From: Papilionanthe hookeriana x Papilionanthe teres
Taxonomy: Eukaryota > Streptophyta > Magnoliopsida > Asparagales > Orchidaceae
Length of the DNA stretch: 64,000 nt
NCBI GenBank assembly: GCA_022702705.1
Contig: CM040428.1
Location: 115,924,183-115,988,182, forward strand
Direction of reading: 5' to 3'
A program made the position numbers and the translations under genes. The notes under the pieces are model-generated. The model was not told the DNA's origin and searched no databases. It saw only the letters and a list, made by a program, of their open reading frames with translations. Of this stretch, positions 35,263 through 47,277 are shown piece after piece (the stretch's first letter is position 1; every line of letters starts with the position of its first letter).

Positions 35263-36660
35263 ACGAAGCATCCAAACCGCTTCGGTGCGAGCTTCAATTC
35301 AGAGCTTGAAACCTGTTAAGCCGGTACTATCACTTGCGATAGAAGAACCACCTCAACAAGAGACGATTGAAGAGAAGAAGAAAATTGACGAAGAAGAGAA
35401 GACCGAGACACCTAAGGCTAGACTAGGGGCTGCTTATCCTAGGATAGTTGTTTCCGATTCGGGGGAGAAATCCTCGAACCCCCGACTCGTATGATTATCT
35501 CGCTCACTTCGGTGGGATCATATAATGATAAGGGTGATGATGTTGGCTACGTTTGATCGTTTCTAACGATTACGTAACTAACGATAATCCGGATATCGAT
35601 TTCGATACCAACGACAATTCTCAAATCATACACGATCTCGACGAGCAAAATAATGAAGAAGACATCCATCAAGGAGGCTACGAGAGTTCAACAAGCAACG
35701 AATCTATTTGCGAGTTTCGAGGAGCTCCAGATCACGATAGAGTTAGAGCCTTCGGACTCGAAGCTAATCCGGAAGAGCCCGTCATTCCGATTCAAGAAGA
35801 GACACCGGCAAGCTCAACAATAAATTCAGAGGAAATTACAGAAGTCAACTTAAGAAGTGGAAAAATTCTACCTCCGAGAATGGGTCCAAAAGACAAAGGA
35901 AAGCAGGTGGTTGTTTAGGAAGAACCAACCCTGGCAGAAGAAATACCCATTCGAGAAGAAGCGGAGACACATGAAAATAAAGTGGACTACAACGTGCTAG
36001 CCCATCTTAGGAAACTACCGGCCAAACTGAGCATTTATGATGCTCTCATCATATCAAAGGAGATGAGAGAAGCTCTGATCAAGGCCTTACTTGATCCGGA
36101 AATTTGCTTAGCTCAAATGGCCGGAGATTCCTTAGATGAGGTTTGCTCGTTAAAGGAACAACGAGGTGTTACCTTCACGTACGATGACCTACTACTTGGA
36201 ACGCCAGATCACAACCGACCGTTGTACATTTCGCTTACAATCGGAAAATTTACACTCTCCGAGTATTGGTGGATCCGGGAGCATCAATCAATATAATGAA
36301 TCTTCGAACGCTAAGCATACTTGGAAATTGATGCTCGCGAGCTCGAGGCGGACAAAATGTTATTAAGAGGATTCAACCGTAAAGGAGAAAGAGCCCTCGG
36401 CTCAATAACACCGCTAATGAAGACCGGTGACTTAGCAAAGACAACCGCAAAATTTCACATAATTGATTCGAAACATCGTTCAACGCTCTATCGGGGCGAC
36501 CATGGATACATGAAAATAGGATGGTACCATCATCTCTACATCGATTGCATCAAATACTACGATGGAGGGGAACGAGTGCATCAAAGGTGACTTACAACCA
36601 TTCTCCGTACATGAAATTGGAATCCACGAGGATGCAGCTTATTATGCACCACCGAAGAAA
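35263..36660 (+). pseudogene. pro: linker and aspartic protease (PRO), element 2
   Basis: Acidic linker in several frames, with a TAG at 35916-35918. The protease proper spans about 36200-36590. RPLYISLTIGKFTLS is followed by a one-base loss, and then VDPGAS (about 36268-36285) where element 1 has VDSGAS. The Ser-to-Pro change in the catalytic Asp-Ser/Thr-Gly motif would inactivate the enzyme if real; it is a single T-to-C difference. The terminal PWIHENR..PSSLH segment is also frame-broken. Confidence 0.75.
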
Positions 36661-37590
36661 ACGATCTTCTCCGGAGATACCATAACAAATGAAGCAAAGA
36701 AAGTTCGGGACAACGAAGAACCCGAAGTTCTAGTCCAACGATCACTCACCACTCCCTTACGGCGAGATGGTGAAGGTTTCTCCATAACTCGCATCCGAGG
36801 TCGAGGCCGGGGACGAGGTCGTGGTAGAGACGTTAGGACGATCGGATCGCAGGAAACCGACCATCAACGTCGATCGGGAAGATAGTTCGAAGAAGAAAAA
36901 GAAATCAAACAAGAAGCAGCGACAATAAGCTCGGAAGAAGCCGCAATTCAAAATCCCTATCGAAGATGAAAGAAACGAAGAATATAAATCAATGTACGAG
37001 AAGATTAACCACTATGTACATGCTATGACCCTGACCCCGATCCATTCTAATAAGATTGAGGGTATGGAGGTCAAAGAGGTACGTAGCGGTGGTGCAAAAC
37101 CAATCAAATTCTACCGTGGTGCTTCTTCCTCCAAAACCGAAAATAATGTACAATTTGAAGATGCTACTTCATCGAATTAATGGAATTGCCTTTCGAGTGG
37201 TACTCTCCCCGTGTTCAAAGTTTAATTCAAGCATGGTTTCTTACCTAGACAATGGACAAAAGGTCAATCACAACGTTTTGAAAATTTATGGAATAACTCC
37301 GGTCGTCCACCCAACTCAAGGCATGGTCTCGGATTCGGCACGATAGGATCGGTCGACGATACCGAATTTTGCTTGGTTGTCACATGCGAATCTAATGAAA
37401 ACCGCATGGAAACTACGAAGAGCTCGAAGATTTACAAATTGGAAATGCTCCACCGTAATTCGAAGAAGAAATCAAATCTACAATAGATGAGTTAACGGAA
37501 GTTAACTTAGATACTAGCGAAGAACCTAGACCTACCTTTGTTAGCTCCTTACTCAATAAAGAAGACTCAGAAGAAATAATCAAGTTATTA
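36661..37590 (+). pseudogene. pol: PRO-RT linker, element 2
   Basis: Matches element 1's linker: an Arg/Gly-rich RIRGRGRGRGRGR patch (about 36793-36828), NHYVHAMTLTPIHSNKIEGM (37005-37065), and an acidic end before the RT. Lacks the three in-frame stops of element 1 but has several frame changes (about 36845, 37170, 37410). Confidence 0.6.
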
Positions 37591-38992
37591 ATGGAGTTTA
37601 AAGATTGTTTTGCTTCGAGCTACGATGAGATGCCGAGTTTAGCTCCGGAGGTCGCAATCCATAAGCTAGGGGTGGATCCCGCTTCGGTCCCGATCGGACA
37701 AGGTCCTGGAAGAATGCGTCTAGAAATCGAACAACAAGTCATAGCCGAAGTTAAAAAGCTAATAGACGCTAAATTTGTCCGTGAAGAACAATACCCGACT
37801 TGGTTAGCCAACGTGGTACCAGCCGTGAAGAAGAATGGTCGGATCGGAATTTGTGTGGATTTCGGAGATTTAAACAAGGCATGCCCGAAAGATGAATTCC
37901 CTCTACCGATCCCGAATTAATGATCGACATTGCTTCGACACATGAAATATTCTCATTCATGGATGGATCTTCGGGATACAACCGGATAAAAATGGCTCCG
38001 GAAGACGAAAAGCTTACAGCATTCGTAACGCCGATCGGAGTATATTGCTACACAGTGATGCCATTCGGACTGAAGAACGCAGGAGCAACCTACCAGAGAG
38101 CAATGACAAGAATTTTTGATGATCTCATCAATAATCAAGTCGAATGCTACGTGGACGATGTGGTCATCAAAAGCAAAGTAAAGGACAACATCTTGTATGA
38201 TTTGAGAATTGTTTTCGAACGATTAAGACAATTTAACCTTAAGATGAATCCCTTAAAATGCGCCTTCGGCGTCACCTCCGGGAAATTCTTAGGATTCGTT
38301 GTCCGACATCATGGAATTGAAATCGACCCGGAAAAGATTAAAGCTATCTTAGAAATGCCGCCTCCCAAAACCTTAAAACAACTACGATCTTTTCAAGGAA
38401 GCCGGAATATCTTCGACGCTTTATCTCAAACTCCGTCGGTAGGTGTCGACCTTTCTCGGCACTAGTTAAAAAGGACGCCAAATTTATTTGGGAAGAGAAA
38501 TGCCGAGGGCCTTCGAGGACATTAAACAATATTTAATAACACCTCCCGTCTTAGCAGCCCCGGCCTCGTGTAGACCGCTAATACTTTATACCGCGGCTTT
38601 AGACGACTCTCTCGGAGCCCCGTTAGCCTGAGTCAATGATGAGGGTAAAGAAAATGCTCTTTATTACCTAAGTCGTCGTTCATCGCCGACGGAAATAAGG
38701 TATCCCGCAATTGAAAAGCATTGTTTGGCCCCGATCTTCGCCGCTCAAAAGCTCGAGCATTACATGCTTTCTCATAAGGTCAACCCGATCTCGAAGTTTA
38801 ATCCATTGCAATACTCGATGACTCGTCCAACGCTTTCCGGCAGACTTGCCGGATGGTCAATGATATTATTGCAATTCGATATAACTTTCGTGCCTCTTCG
38901 TGCCGTAAAGGGACAAGTCTTAGCGGACTTCCTTGCAAAGACACCCTTTGCGGCGAATCTCCTCTCAATGACGATCCGCCGGATGAACAAAT
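37591..38992 (+). pseudogene. pol: reverse transcriptase and gypsy RNase H, element 2
   Basis: Uninterrupted by insertions, so it shows the ancestral layout of the site that element 2 hit in element 1. Motifs are EFKDCFASSYDEMPSL, VDFGDLNKACPKDEF, MPFGLKNAGATYQRAMTRIF, YVDDVVIKSK (about 38148-38177), KFLGFVVRHHGIEID, then the RNase H with NPISKFNPLQYSMTRPTLSGRLAGWSM and VKGQVLADFLA. Frame changes occur at about 37910 (loss of one base in a CAG relative to element 1), 38400 and 38640, plus a TGA at about 38628. Catalytic Asp pair is intact. Confidence 0.88.
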
Positions 38993-39560
38993 AATGAACC
39001 TAGAAGACCTTGATGATCGACGTTGGGAATTATATTTCGACGGAGCATCTTCGGTGCACAAAGACGAAGAATCGCAAGTGATAAGTGCCCGTAAGGCAGG
39101 AATCGGGCTAATCTTTATAACACCGGAGCGGGGATGTTAAGATACTCCTACCACTTGACGTAACCATGTACAAACAACGAAGCGGAATATGAAGCCCTCA
39201 TAACGGATCTGGAATTAACCATTCAAATGGGGATAACGAGACATCAACATCTACGAGGATTCACAGTTAATCATTCAACGGATCGCCGGACAAGTACAGA
39301 ATTTTAAAGCCAAGACTCGAGCAATACTTCCAAGTATGCCATACAAATCGTTGGAACAAATTCCGAATGTGACAATCTACAAAATTCCTAAAAGAAAACG
39401 CTCTAGCGGATGCGCTAGCTCGTCTCGCAAAAGAATTTGCCTGTTTGCAAGATGAATCAGTGGAAGTGTCAGCTCACTCGACGTCGGGTCCTATCACAAC
39501 TTCGACATAGACACGATATACAAATCGGAAAAAGAAAAAGGATCAGTTGCAACAAGGATG
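38993..39560 (+). pseudogene. pol: second (archaeal-type) RNase H, element 2
   Basis: WELYFDGASS (39023-39052) and the following AGIGLIFITPERG start an RNase H of the RVT_3/archaeal-like type, an extra domain found in Tat-lineage elements. The rest (NNEAEYEAL, IYEDSQLIIQ, ADALARLAKEF) is legible only across three frames. Many of the indels relative to element 1 sit at CAG words, for example 'gacaagtac' for 'gacagtac'. Confidence 0.75.
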
Positions 39561-40835
39561 ACGAAAACACGGAGGATTGGCGACGACCATTGATGGACTA
39601 CCCGCAAACAGAAAGCTACCAGATGATAGGTCGTTGGCCCATCAGATCAAGAAAAGAACTCTGTCCTACGCATTAATAAACAATACATTATACAGAAGGT
39701 CTTTTAATCAAATGTGGCTAAGGTGCCTAAGCGGGTCCGAGGCCCGTGAAATTGTTAAGGAGGTGCATTCAGGACTCTGTGGCGCTCACCGATCGGGTCC
39801 AAAAATGAAAATGAAAATTAAAAGACTAGGGTACTACCGGCCCTCGATGATGACCGATCGCATGAAAATCGCCAAGAGCCGTCACCAATGCCGAGTGCAC
39901 GGAGTGGTTCTACACCAACCTCCAAATGTGCTACATCCGACAACCGCATCGTGGCCATTTGAATGTTGGGGCACAGATATAGTGGGTCCAATAGAACCAC
40001 CATCTTCAAAAGGACATCGCTTCATTCTTGCGGCTACAGATTACTTTTCCAAGTGGGCAGAGGCAGTTCCACTTAGAGAAGTGAAAGCACATCACGTACT
40101 ACAATTTTTCAAGAACCAAGTTGTTTACCGTTTCGGAGTGCCGCGCAGAATCATCTCAGATAATGGGTCAGCATTCAGAAGCACACAAATCAACAATTTT
40201 GTCAGGAGACACGGAATCGACTGGCGATACTCAACAATTTACTACCCAAGAGCGAACGGCCTCGCTGAGGCTTTTAATAAAACTCTCGTTCAAATCTTAA
40301 AGAAAACCTTGGACGATAATAAGAGAAATTGGCACGAGAAGTTGTTAGAAGCCTTATGGGCCTACCTGGACAACCTTTAGAACTCCTACGCAAGCTACAC
40401 CTTACGCTCCGGTGTATGGGTCCGAGGCGAGTGTTACCTTTAGAGGTTCAGCCTTCCTTCACTCGGAATTGCAGCTTGCAAATAAAATCACAACGAAGAA
40501 AACGCCAAATTACGACTCGAAGAATTAGAGAGCCTGGAAGAGAAAAGACTTGCAGCGCAACAGAATTTAGAACTATACCAAGCTAAGATGGTTCAAGCCC
40601 ATGACAAACTGGTCCGCCCAAGAACCTTCAAAGTTGGTGATTTAGTTCTCGTTCTCAAAATACCTATTCTCGCACACCGCAAGATAGGAGGAAAATTTGA
40701 ACCCACTTGGGAAGGACCGTTTGTGGTTGAAGCAAGTATACTCGGGAGGTTCCTACCAGCCTAGTGAATTGCCAGGGAGAACGACATATGCTTCCGATCA
40801 ATGGACGATACTTGAAAAAGTATTACGCTACCTGA
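39561..40835 (+). pseudogene. pol: integrase, element 2
   Basis: A 267-codon open stretch (39577-40380) carries the HHCC region and catalytic core. Readable: LCGAHRSGPKMKMKIKRLGYY, then SRHQCRVHG where element 1 has SCHQCQVHG, so the first Cys of the zinc pair is Arg. The core has ECWGTDIVGPIE, ATDYFSKWAEAV, IISDNGSAFRS and NGLAEAFNK, giving the D, D and E catalytic residues. The C-terminal DNA-binding part (KVGDLVLVL, IGGKFEPTWEGPFVV) follows in other frames, ending at TGA 40833-40835. The integrase joins element DNA to the genome. Confidence 0.85.
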
Positions 40836-41127
40836 TGTTTCGAAGGAATGAACTTTCCATCCCTAGAAGCACGGGTGAAGTGATTACTTATGACTGGGTC
40901 CGAACCCAAAAATAACAAAAAATGTGCTAAAATAAATAAAATCATGATAGTAATTTTTTTCCTTGTTTTCTTTTCCAAATCAAAATCTCTATCCTGATCT
41001 TATCCCACTTCATTCCTGTTAAGTTTAAAAATATAAGAATAATAAAAAAATGTCTTTAATAAACATTCTCTTAATGTTCTTGTTCTTAGATGCGCCCCCG
41101 ATCCTTTTCCTTGTCTTTTCGCAGGAA
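40836..41127 (+). other. spacer between pol and ORF3 with splice-acceptor-like end, element 2
   Basis: No gene. The last 60 bases are pyrimidine-rich and end in TTTTCGCAG|GAAATG (AG at 41123-41124), just before the ORF3 ATG. Element 1 keeps the tract and the AG at 61853-61854. This is what a 3' splice site for a subgenomic RNA would look like. Confidence 0.5.
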
Positions 41128-42594
41128 ATGTCGAGCGGGCGGTTGGTCCCGAACTTTAAGAATGGCGTAAGCCTCGCACTCGATGAAAAGAGGGTGAAGG
41201 ATGGAGCGATAATCGAGATCGACTCGGATTTCGCACCAGCCGGCCTACGATACGAGGAAAGTGATCGGGTCCCGGTTGACCGAGAAGAACCGCCCGGACA
41301 AACGAGGATGAAAGTGGGTGGCCCAAGCCACCAATCCAAAGCAACAAGAAAAGAAAGACAAACATCGAAGAAGATAAGAAAATGAAGTCCGTAGTCGCTA
41401 CAGGCAGGCGCGAGCTTGTCACGCCGCGCCCACAGAGATTCAAGAAGTTCGAAGAGCTACTCTCACAACGAACGCAACGAAGAAATAAGAATCGCCGTAT
41501 CCGTAAGATGTTAACCAAACTAGCCGCGGACCAGCGCGACGAGACTCGTTGCTAATGTCGCTGCATACACTTCAAGGACACCGGCTCACCAGAACTCGAA
41601 GAAAGGAGGCCAGCTCCTAGGATAACAGAAGAACCAGTGGAAATCTACGAAGATCGAAGAAAGGAGGCTATTACGCCACCGGATAGAACCACCGCAACGC
41701 ATGACCTCGCTGCAGAAGCAACCCCGGGGATGTCCCGACAGCATCATCCCCGAGGAGCCGAGGTATGCGAGGAGAACGTGAAGGGATTGAACCGTATATT
41801 CCACAATATGTCACTGTGCCTCGCCATCCGCGATCATTCCGGAATACGAGCCGGAGAGAATGCGGAATGTCGAGAAGAAAACTTTTGAATACTTCGAGAG
41901 AATTAGAGGCGAAGAATCAATATACTAGAGGGCCTCGAGCTACATACGGACGTATTCTCGTAGTATGAACAAGCAAGAAATCGTGGATTGCATCCGGGAT
42001 TTGAAAAGAATGGGCCGAGCGGGCCGCCTAAGGGAAAATACATACTCGAACCCCGGAGATGGATGCCGTGGAAGGGAAGAATCACAATACAATGTGGATG
42101 TCGTTACAACTTCACGGAGGACAGAAGGGAAACCCACCGGAATACTCCGTCATGGGCAAGTGGATCCGATGCCATTAGTCATCAAGAGAATGGTAAAGAG
42201 ATTGATAACATGGAGGGTACCGCCAGCAGATTGCATACCCAATACTCGCATCATCAACATCTACAAACAAGGTGACCGCATACCCCCACACATAGATCAC
42301 CACGACTTTGTCGACCTTCTCGCACAGCCTCTTTCCCGAGCGAGTGTAACATCATGTTCGGATCCGACCTCCGGATAAGCAGCCTGTGTGAGTTCCGAGG
42401 GCCAAGAAAGATACCTTTACTTGTAGGTTCCGTCATGATACCGAAAGGCAACGGAGCGGATATCGCTAAGCATTGCATACCGGAGTACCAATGAAGCGGA
42501 TCTCGGCTACTTTCGAAGGATGGACGATAGGAAGACACCTTACCATTTCCGACCGCACCCGGAGCTAGAGAGCCTCCGGCCTTACGAGCTGTGA
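41128..42594 (+). pseudogene. ORF3 with AlkB-like 2OG-Fe(II) dioxygenase domain, element 2
   Basis: ATG at 41128, stop TGA at 42592-42594, about 490 codons before decay. The first 85 codons are open (SSGRLVPNFKNGVSLALDEK), then frameshifts scatter the sequence. The AlkB part is legible in pieces: YNVDV/CGCRYNF region, INIYKQGDRIPPHIDHHDFV (iron ligands His 42289-42291 and Asp 42295-42297), NGADIAKHCIP (distal His 42471-42473), and an Arg codon at 42497-42499 matching the 2-oxoglutarate-binding Arg. A second, more damaged copy of the gene in element 1, so it belongs to the family rather than being a one-off capture. Confidence 0.85.
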
Positions 42595-44904
42595 GTTACA
42601 TGGAAAATATCACACCTCCAATGTACATCCATACGGCATCCTTGCCAAGGATGGCTTGGAAGGTGATGTTATTGACCATGTACCCCACTATTCATACATG
42701 GATTTTTGACAGATGCTTCTTTGGATGGATCGACAAAGATCATACACGATCCGTTTTGAGTTTACATGGATTGTATGAAATATATTCCGTATCAAGATGT
42801 ATGATGTATCTTCTACATGATTGGAATGAAAGTGCCCATGTCACATTTTTGGCCTTCACCTCTTTTGTGCAAATTGATTGGGAAACGCCGTTAAAGTTAA
42901 ATGAACTTCGAACAAAGAACAGAAAAGGAATAAAGAAGAAAATAAAAGAAAACTTTCCTTAAAAAAAAAAAAAAAAAATCTAAAAAATGACAAACACCAA
43001 ATTCACATGAACATTAAATAAACGATAAAATAAAATTTGAATCATTAAAAGATAAACAAAATCAACATAAATGTTAAATCGAATTCTCAATCAAATTTCA
43101 AATGTGATCTTCCAAATTTCAAATCAAATCTTAAATCAAATTTCAACCGAGTTCAAACTCATCCTTCCAAATTTCAAATTCAATCTTTCCAGATTCCAAA
43201 TCTCTATCAAATCTCAAATTCGATCTTTCCAGATCTCACATCAAACATCAAATCAAATTCGCGGGGTTAAGGATTTTACATCAAAGACTGCACTGCTTTA
43301 GGATTCTTTCCCTATTGCACTGAAATACATCAAATTCAAACTTTTTTGAGGTTGAGGATTTTACATCCGATACCGCATCGCTTTAGGATTCTTTCCCTAT
43401 CAGACCGAAATACATCAAATTCAAACTTTTTCGAGGTTGAGGATTTTACATCCGATACCGCACTCGCTTTAGGATTCTTTCCCTATCGCACCGAAATACA
43501 TCAAATTCAAACTTTTGGGTCGAGGATTTTACATCCAAGACCGCACCGCTTTAGGATTCTTTCCCTATCGCACCGAAATACATCAAATTCAAACTTTTGG
43601 GTCGAGGATTTTACATCCAAGACCGCATCGCTTTAGGATTCTTTCCCTATCGCACCGAAATACATCAAATTCAAACTTTTGGGTCGAGGATTTTACATCC
43701 AAGACCGCATCGCTTTAGGATTCTTTCCCTATTGCACTCGAAATACATCAAATTCAAACTTTTGGGTCGAGGATTTTACATCCAAGACCGCACTCGCTTT
43801 AGGATTCTTTCCCTATCGCACCGAAATACATCAAATTCAAACTTTTGGGTCGAGGATTTTACATCCAAGACCGCACTCGCTTTAGGATTCTTTCCCTATC
43901 AGCACCGAAATACATCAAATTCAAACTTTTGGGTCGAGGATTTTACATCCAAGACCGCACCGTTTTAGGATTCTTTCCCTATCGCACCGAAATACATCAA
44001 ATTCAAACTTTGGGTCGAGGATTTTACATCCAAGATCGCATCGCTTTAGGATTCTTTCCCTATTGCACCGAAATACATCAAATTCAAACTTTCGGGTCGA
44101 GGATTTTACATCCAAGACCGCATCGCTTTAGGATTCTTTCCCTATCGCACCGAAATACATCAAATTCAAACTTTTGGGTCGAGGATTTTACATCCAAGAC
44201 TGCACTGCTTTAGGATTCTTTCCCTATTGCACTGAAATACATCAAATTCAAACTTTTTTGAGGTTGAGGATTTTACATCCGATACCGCACTGCTTTAGGA
44301 TTCTTTCCCTATTGCACTGAAATATATCAAATCAAATTCGCGGGGTTAAGGATTTTACATCCAAGACTGCATTACTTTAGGATTCTTTCCCTATTGCATT
44401 GAAATATATCAAAATCAAACTCTCGAGGTTAAGGATTTTACATCCAATACCGCATTACTCCGAGATCTTTCCTCATTGTAATGATCCAATCCAATCGATC
44501 GATCTTCTTTTGGGGTCGAAGATGTTACATCTAAAACTTCAAAATTCCAATTTTCATTTCAAATCAAATCCCTTCAAATTAATCTCGACAAACTTCAATC
44601 TAAATTAAAACTCCAAATTGAAATCTAAACTCACACATCATGACTTGAACATGAAACAAAATAAAATCTAAATCGAAATTCTCCCGGATCTTGTGATTCG
44701 GAATTCACCTCCTTTTCCTTTCCCCAGCCGAGAGTTCAGGAATCTCCGGCCTCAGAGATATACTCGACACTCCCCAGCCGAAACTCTTCTACTTCGTCCT
44801 AAGTTTGTTACTTGGACATCTATGTTGGTTTTCTTGATCGCTTCGGTCAACACCAATACGCGCGGTGTGCTCCGTCGACTCACCACACCTATCGGGGGTC
44901 CATT
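42595..44904 (+). other. 3' untranslated region of element 2
   Basis: The first 360 bases resemble the stretch after ORF3 in element 1 (CACCTCCAATG, CCATACGG...TTCCA/CCTTG). The short ORFs there do not line up as conserved protein. A poly-A run at 42960-42978 and AT-rich DNA follow, then the tandem array (43265-44480), and then sequence up to 'atcgggggtccatt' (44891-44904). That short G-run just before the 3' LTR is the best polypurine-tract candidate, though poor. Confidence 0.6.
43265..44480. repeat. 82-85-bp tandem array in element 2 3' UTR, 15 units
   Basis: The word GGATTTTACAT recurs at 43271, 43356, 43441, 43524, 43606, 43688, 43771, 43854, 43938, 44019, 44101, 44183, 44268, 44350 and 44433. 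Each unit contains 'ctttaggattctttcccta' and 'gaaatacatcaaattcaaa'. Central units are nearly identical and the outer ones more diverged, as expected for an array expanding by unequal exchange. The ORFs here (43346-44213) are translations of the repeat. Confidence 0.95.
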
Positions 44905-47269
44905 TGTCGACCTCATTTTTGATGAGGTCTTCTCTTCTTCTCTTTAGTACTTAGGATCTAGCCTTAGGCTTTTCCTTCGACTATCTTAGAGGACTAGAAT
45001 TGGGATCCACCATCTAGAATTTTAAACCACTTCTTAACTCCCCGCAAACTCCACAAACTTGACCGTAGACCCCTAATCACCTGTAGGGTCGAAATCAAAT
45101 GTGGAAGTTTAAAAGGATGAGTTCCTATAGGACTCTTCGGCCTTAGGACCGCCCCGGGTGGCCTCGGTCTGATGAAGGGGCTGACTTCACACATACACAC
45201 TACACTTCCATACACCTCCTAAAACACACCCATACCCGACTTGACCTCCCGACTCATGTAGGTGGTTCACATGGATGGTCCTTAACCCCTAAGCCCTCGG
45301 CTAAGAGGGTTAGGAACAACATAGTGAATGCCTCAAATGAGTCCCTTCATGGCTCATGTGGGCTTGATATGGCTTCATGGCTCAACAAAAATGATTTCAC
45401 TCCACTTACATTCACCCAATCTTCAATTTTCCAAATTTTCAATTTTTGACCCCCGGACCCTACACCCGCCAACCTACCCAAAGCCCTGAATAGCCCAAAT
45501 TTCTCAAAAATTTCCAAATCACCCAAAATTCTCCAAAATCATTCCCAAACATTTCCACATCACTCAAATTGATCATCCATACCCAAAAATATCAAAAATT
45601 CCAAAAATACCTCCCAATACCCCCCAAATACCCAAAATACCCCTCCTAGCCAAAAAATCCAAAAATTCAGAAAATTCCCAGAAAATTCCAGAAAATCCCA
45701 AATATTCCCAATTTCATTTTGTTCAACTACACCATGGGCCAATTTTGTCAATTCACCCCACGTTTATCAAAATCCCCAATTTGACCCATTTTAACCCAAA
45801 GTGAACCCAATGTCAAACCCAACCTACCCAATTGACCCAAATTCTGGTCCAATTCAATTCTAAACTTCAATTTAACATCCCCAACACCAATTTAGACCAA
45901 ATCCAAGCCCAATTTGATTGAAATTTGGATCCAATTTCACTTTTGGCCTTAAAGCCCAATTTGGACCTATGACCCAAACCTAACCCAAACTCACCCAATT
46001 CAACTCCAATTAACCCCAAATCTTTTCTAAACCCTCCTTGACATCCCCATAAACAAAACACTAACATGATTTGCCCAAGATTTTGATCCAAACCCCACTC
46101 AAATTCAACCCAAAATCAAAAAGCCCAATTTTGACCTAAACCCAAACCTAGCCCAAATGAGCCCAAATCCCAAAATCAAAACCTAACCAAAGCCAAAACC
46201 TTTTTGAAACACTCCCATAAATATTTCCCAACATTAATTTTACATCAATTTCAACTCTAGCCCAACATTGGCCCAAGTTAGCCCAATTTGACCTACATAG
46301 GCCCACTCACCAATTAAACCCAAATTCAAACCAATTCAAGTTCAAATCACACCAAATTGACTCCAAACCACTCATGACACATCCCTAAACCAAACTCAAC
46401 AATTATTTGGCCCAACCTCTTTACAAAATTTCTATCCATAAATTCATTTTCAAACCTAAAAGCCCACTTCCCTAAACCTTCCTAAAAGCCCATTTCCACC
46501 AAATACAAAAGCCCAAAGTCCATAACAAAGCCCACATGAAATTCCTCTCATCATCCCTTTGATTTAAAACACTTCCTAAGTTCTAAAATCTATCACCAAA
46601 TAAATCCAAATCAAGCCTTATGACAATTCTCCTTAAATCCATCAAAAATTTCAACATCCTTCCTCATGAAAGTTGACTAAACTTTTCCCAAGCCAAAGAT
46701 GAGCCATGAAGCCATGCATGAGCCACATGAGAGCCATGGGATATACTTTCCACCTCACCATACCCAAGATGGCAAGAAGAGGAGGTCCTTTCCATATTCC
46801 CTTAAAGGGATTAGCCACTTCCATGACTCCACTAAACCTTGCTTAAACTTAATTGTACTTGGATGGAAACCCTTCCCCACTAATTATGCTGGCCTAAACC
46901 ACTTTATCTTCAGCCCAAACTAGCCATGGGAAGGTGCACCTAGCCCAATCCATGCATTTGACCAATTTGAGCCAAAATACACCCTTACCCCATTCCACTT
47001 TGATTCAAACCCTTTACACATGGCAGCCCACCAATCGCCTTCACAAACATCAAGCCCCGACCCACCCGAACCCGAGGGTGACCCATGCCCGGCCGGCCAG
47101 CCACCGTGCCGCCGGAAAACACCATGGCCGAAAGCTCACATGTGAGCCAACATTGAAATTCTCCATTGCCGACTTGTCTCAACCCAAATGGATAGCATGG
47201 CTGTTCTTCCCTCGACCTAAGCGAGTGATCCAAAGCCCTAACTCTCCCCGGAGGCCCTCCACCCTCTCC

Positions 47270-47277
47270 TATTTAAA
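47270..47277 (+). promoter_or_regulatory. TATA-like box of element 2 3' LTR
   Basis: TATTTAAA, conserved with the other LTRs. In a 3' LTR it could start read-out transcription into element 1 sequence downstream (RNase H, integrase); no evidence that it does. Confidence 0.5.

Noticed and set aside
43071..44213. Series of repeated ORFs with GFFPYRTEIHQIQTF-like units
   Set aside because: Translations of the 82-85-bp tandem array. Three frames are open because the unit lacks stops, not because a repeat protein is encoded.
43265..44480. CRISPR-like array
   Set aside because: Units are full tandem repeats without unique spacers, in a plant retroelement 3' UTR.
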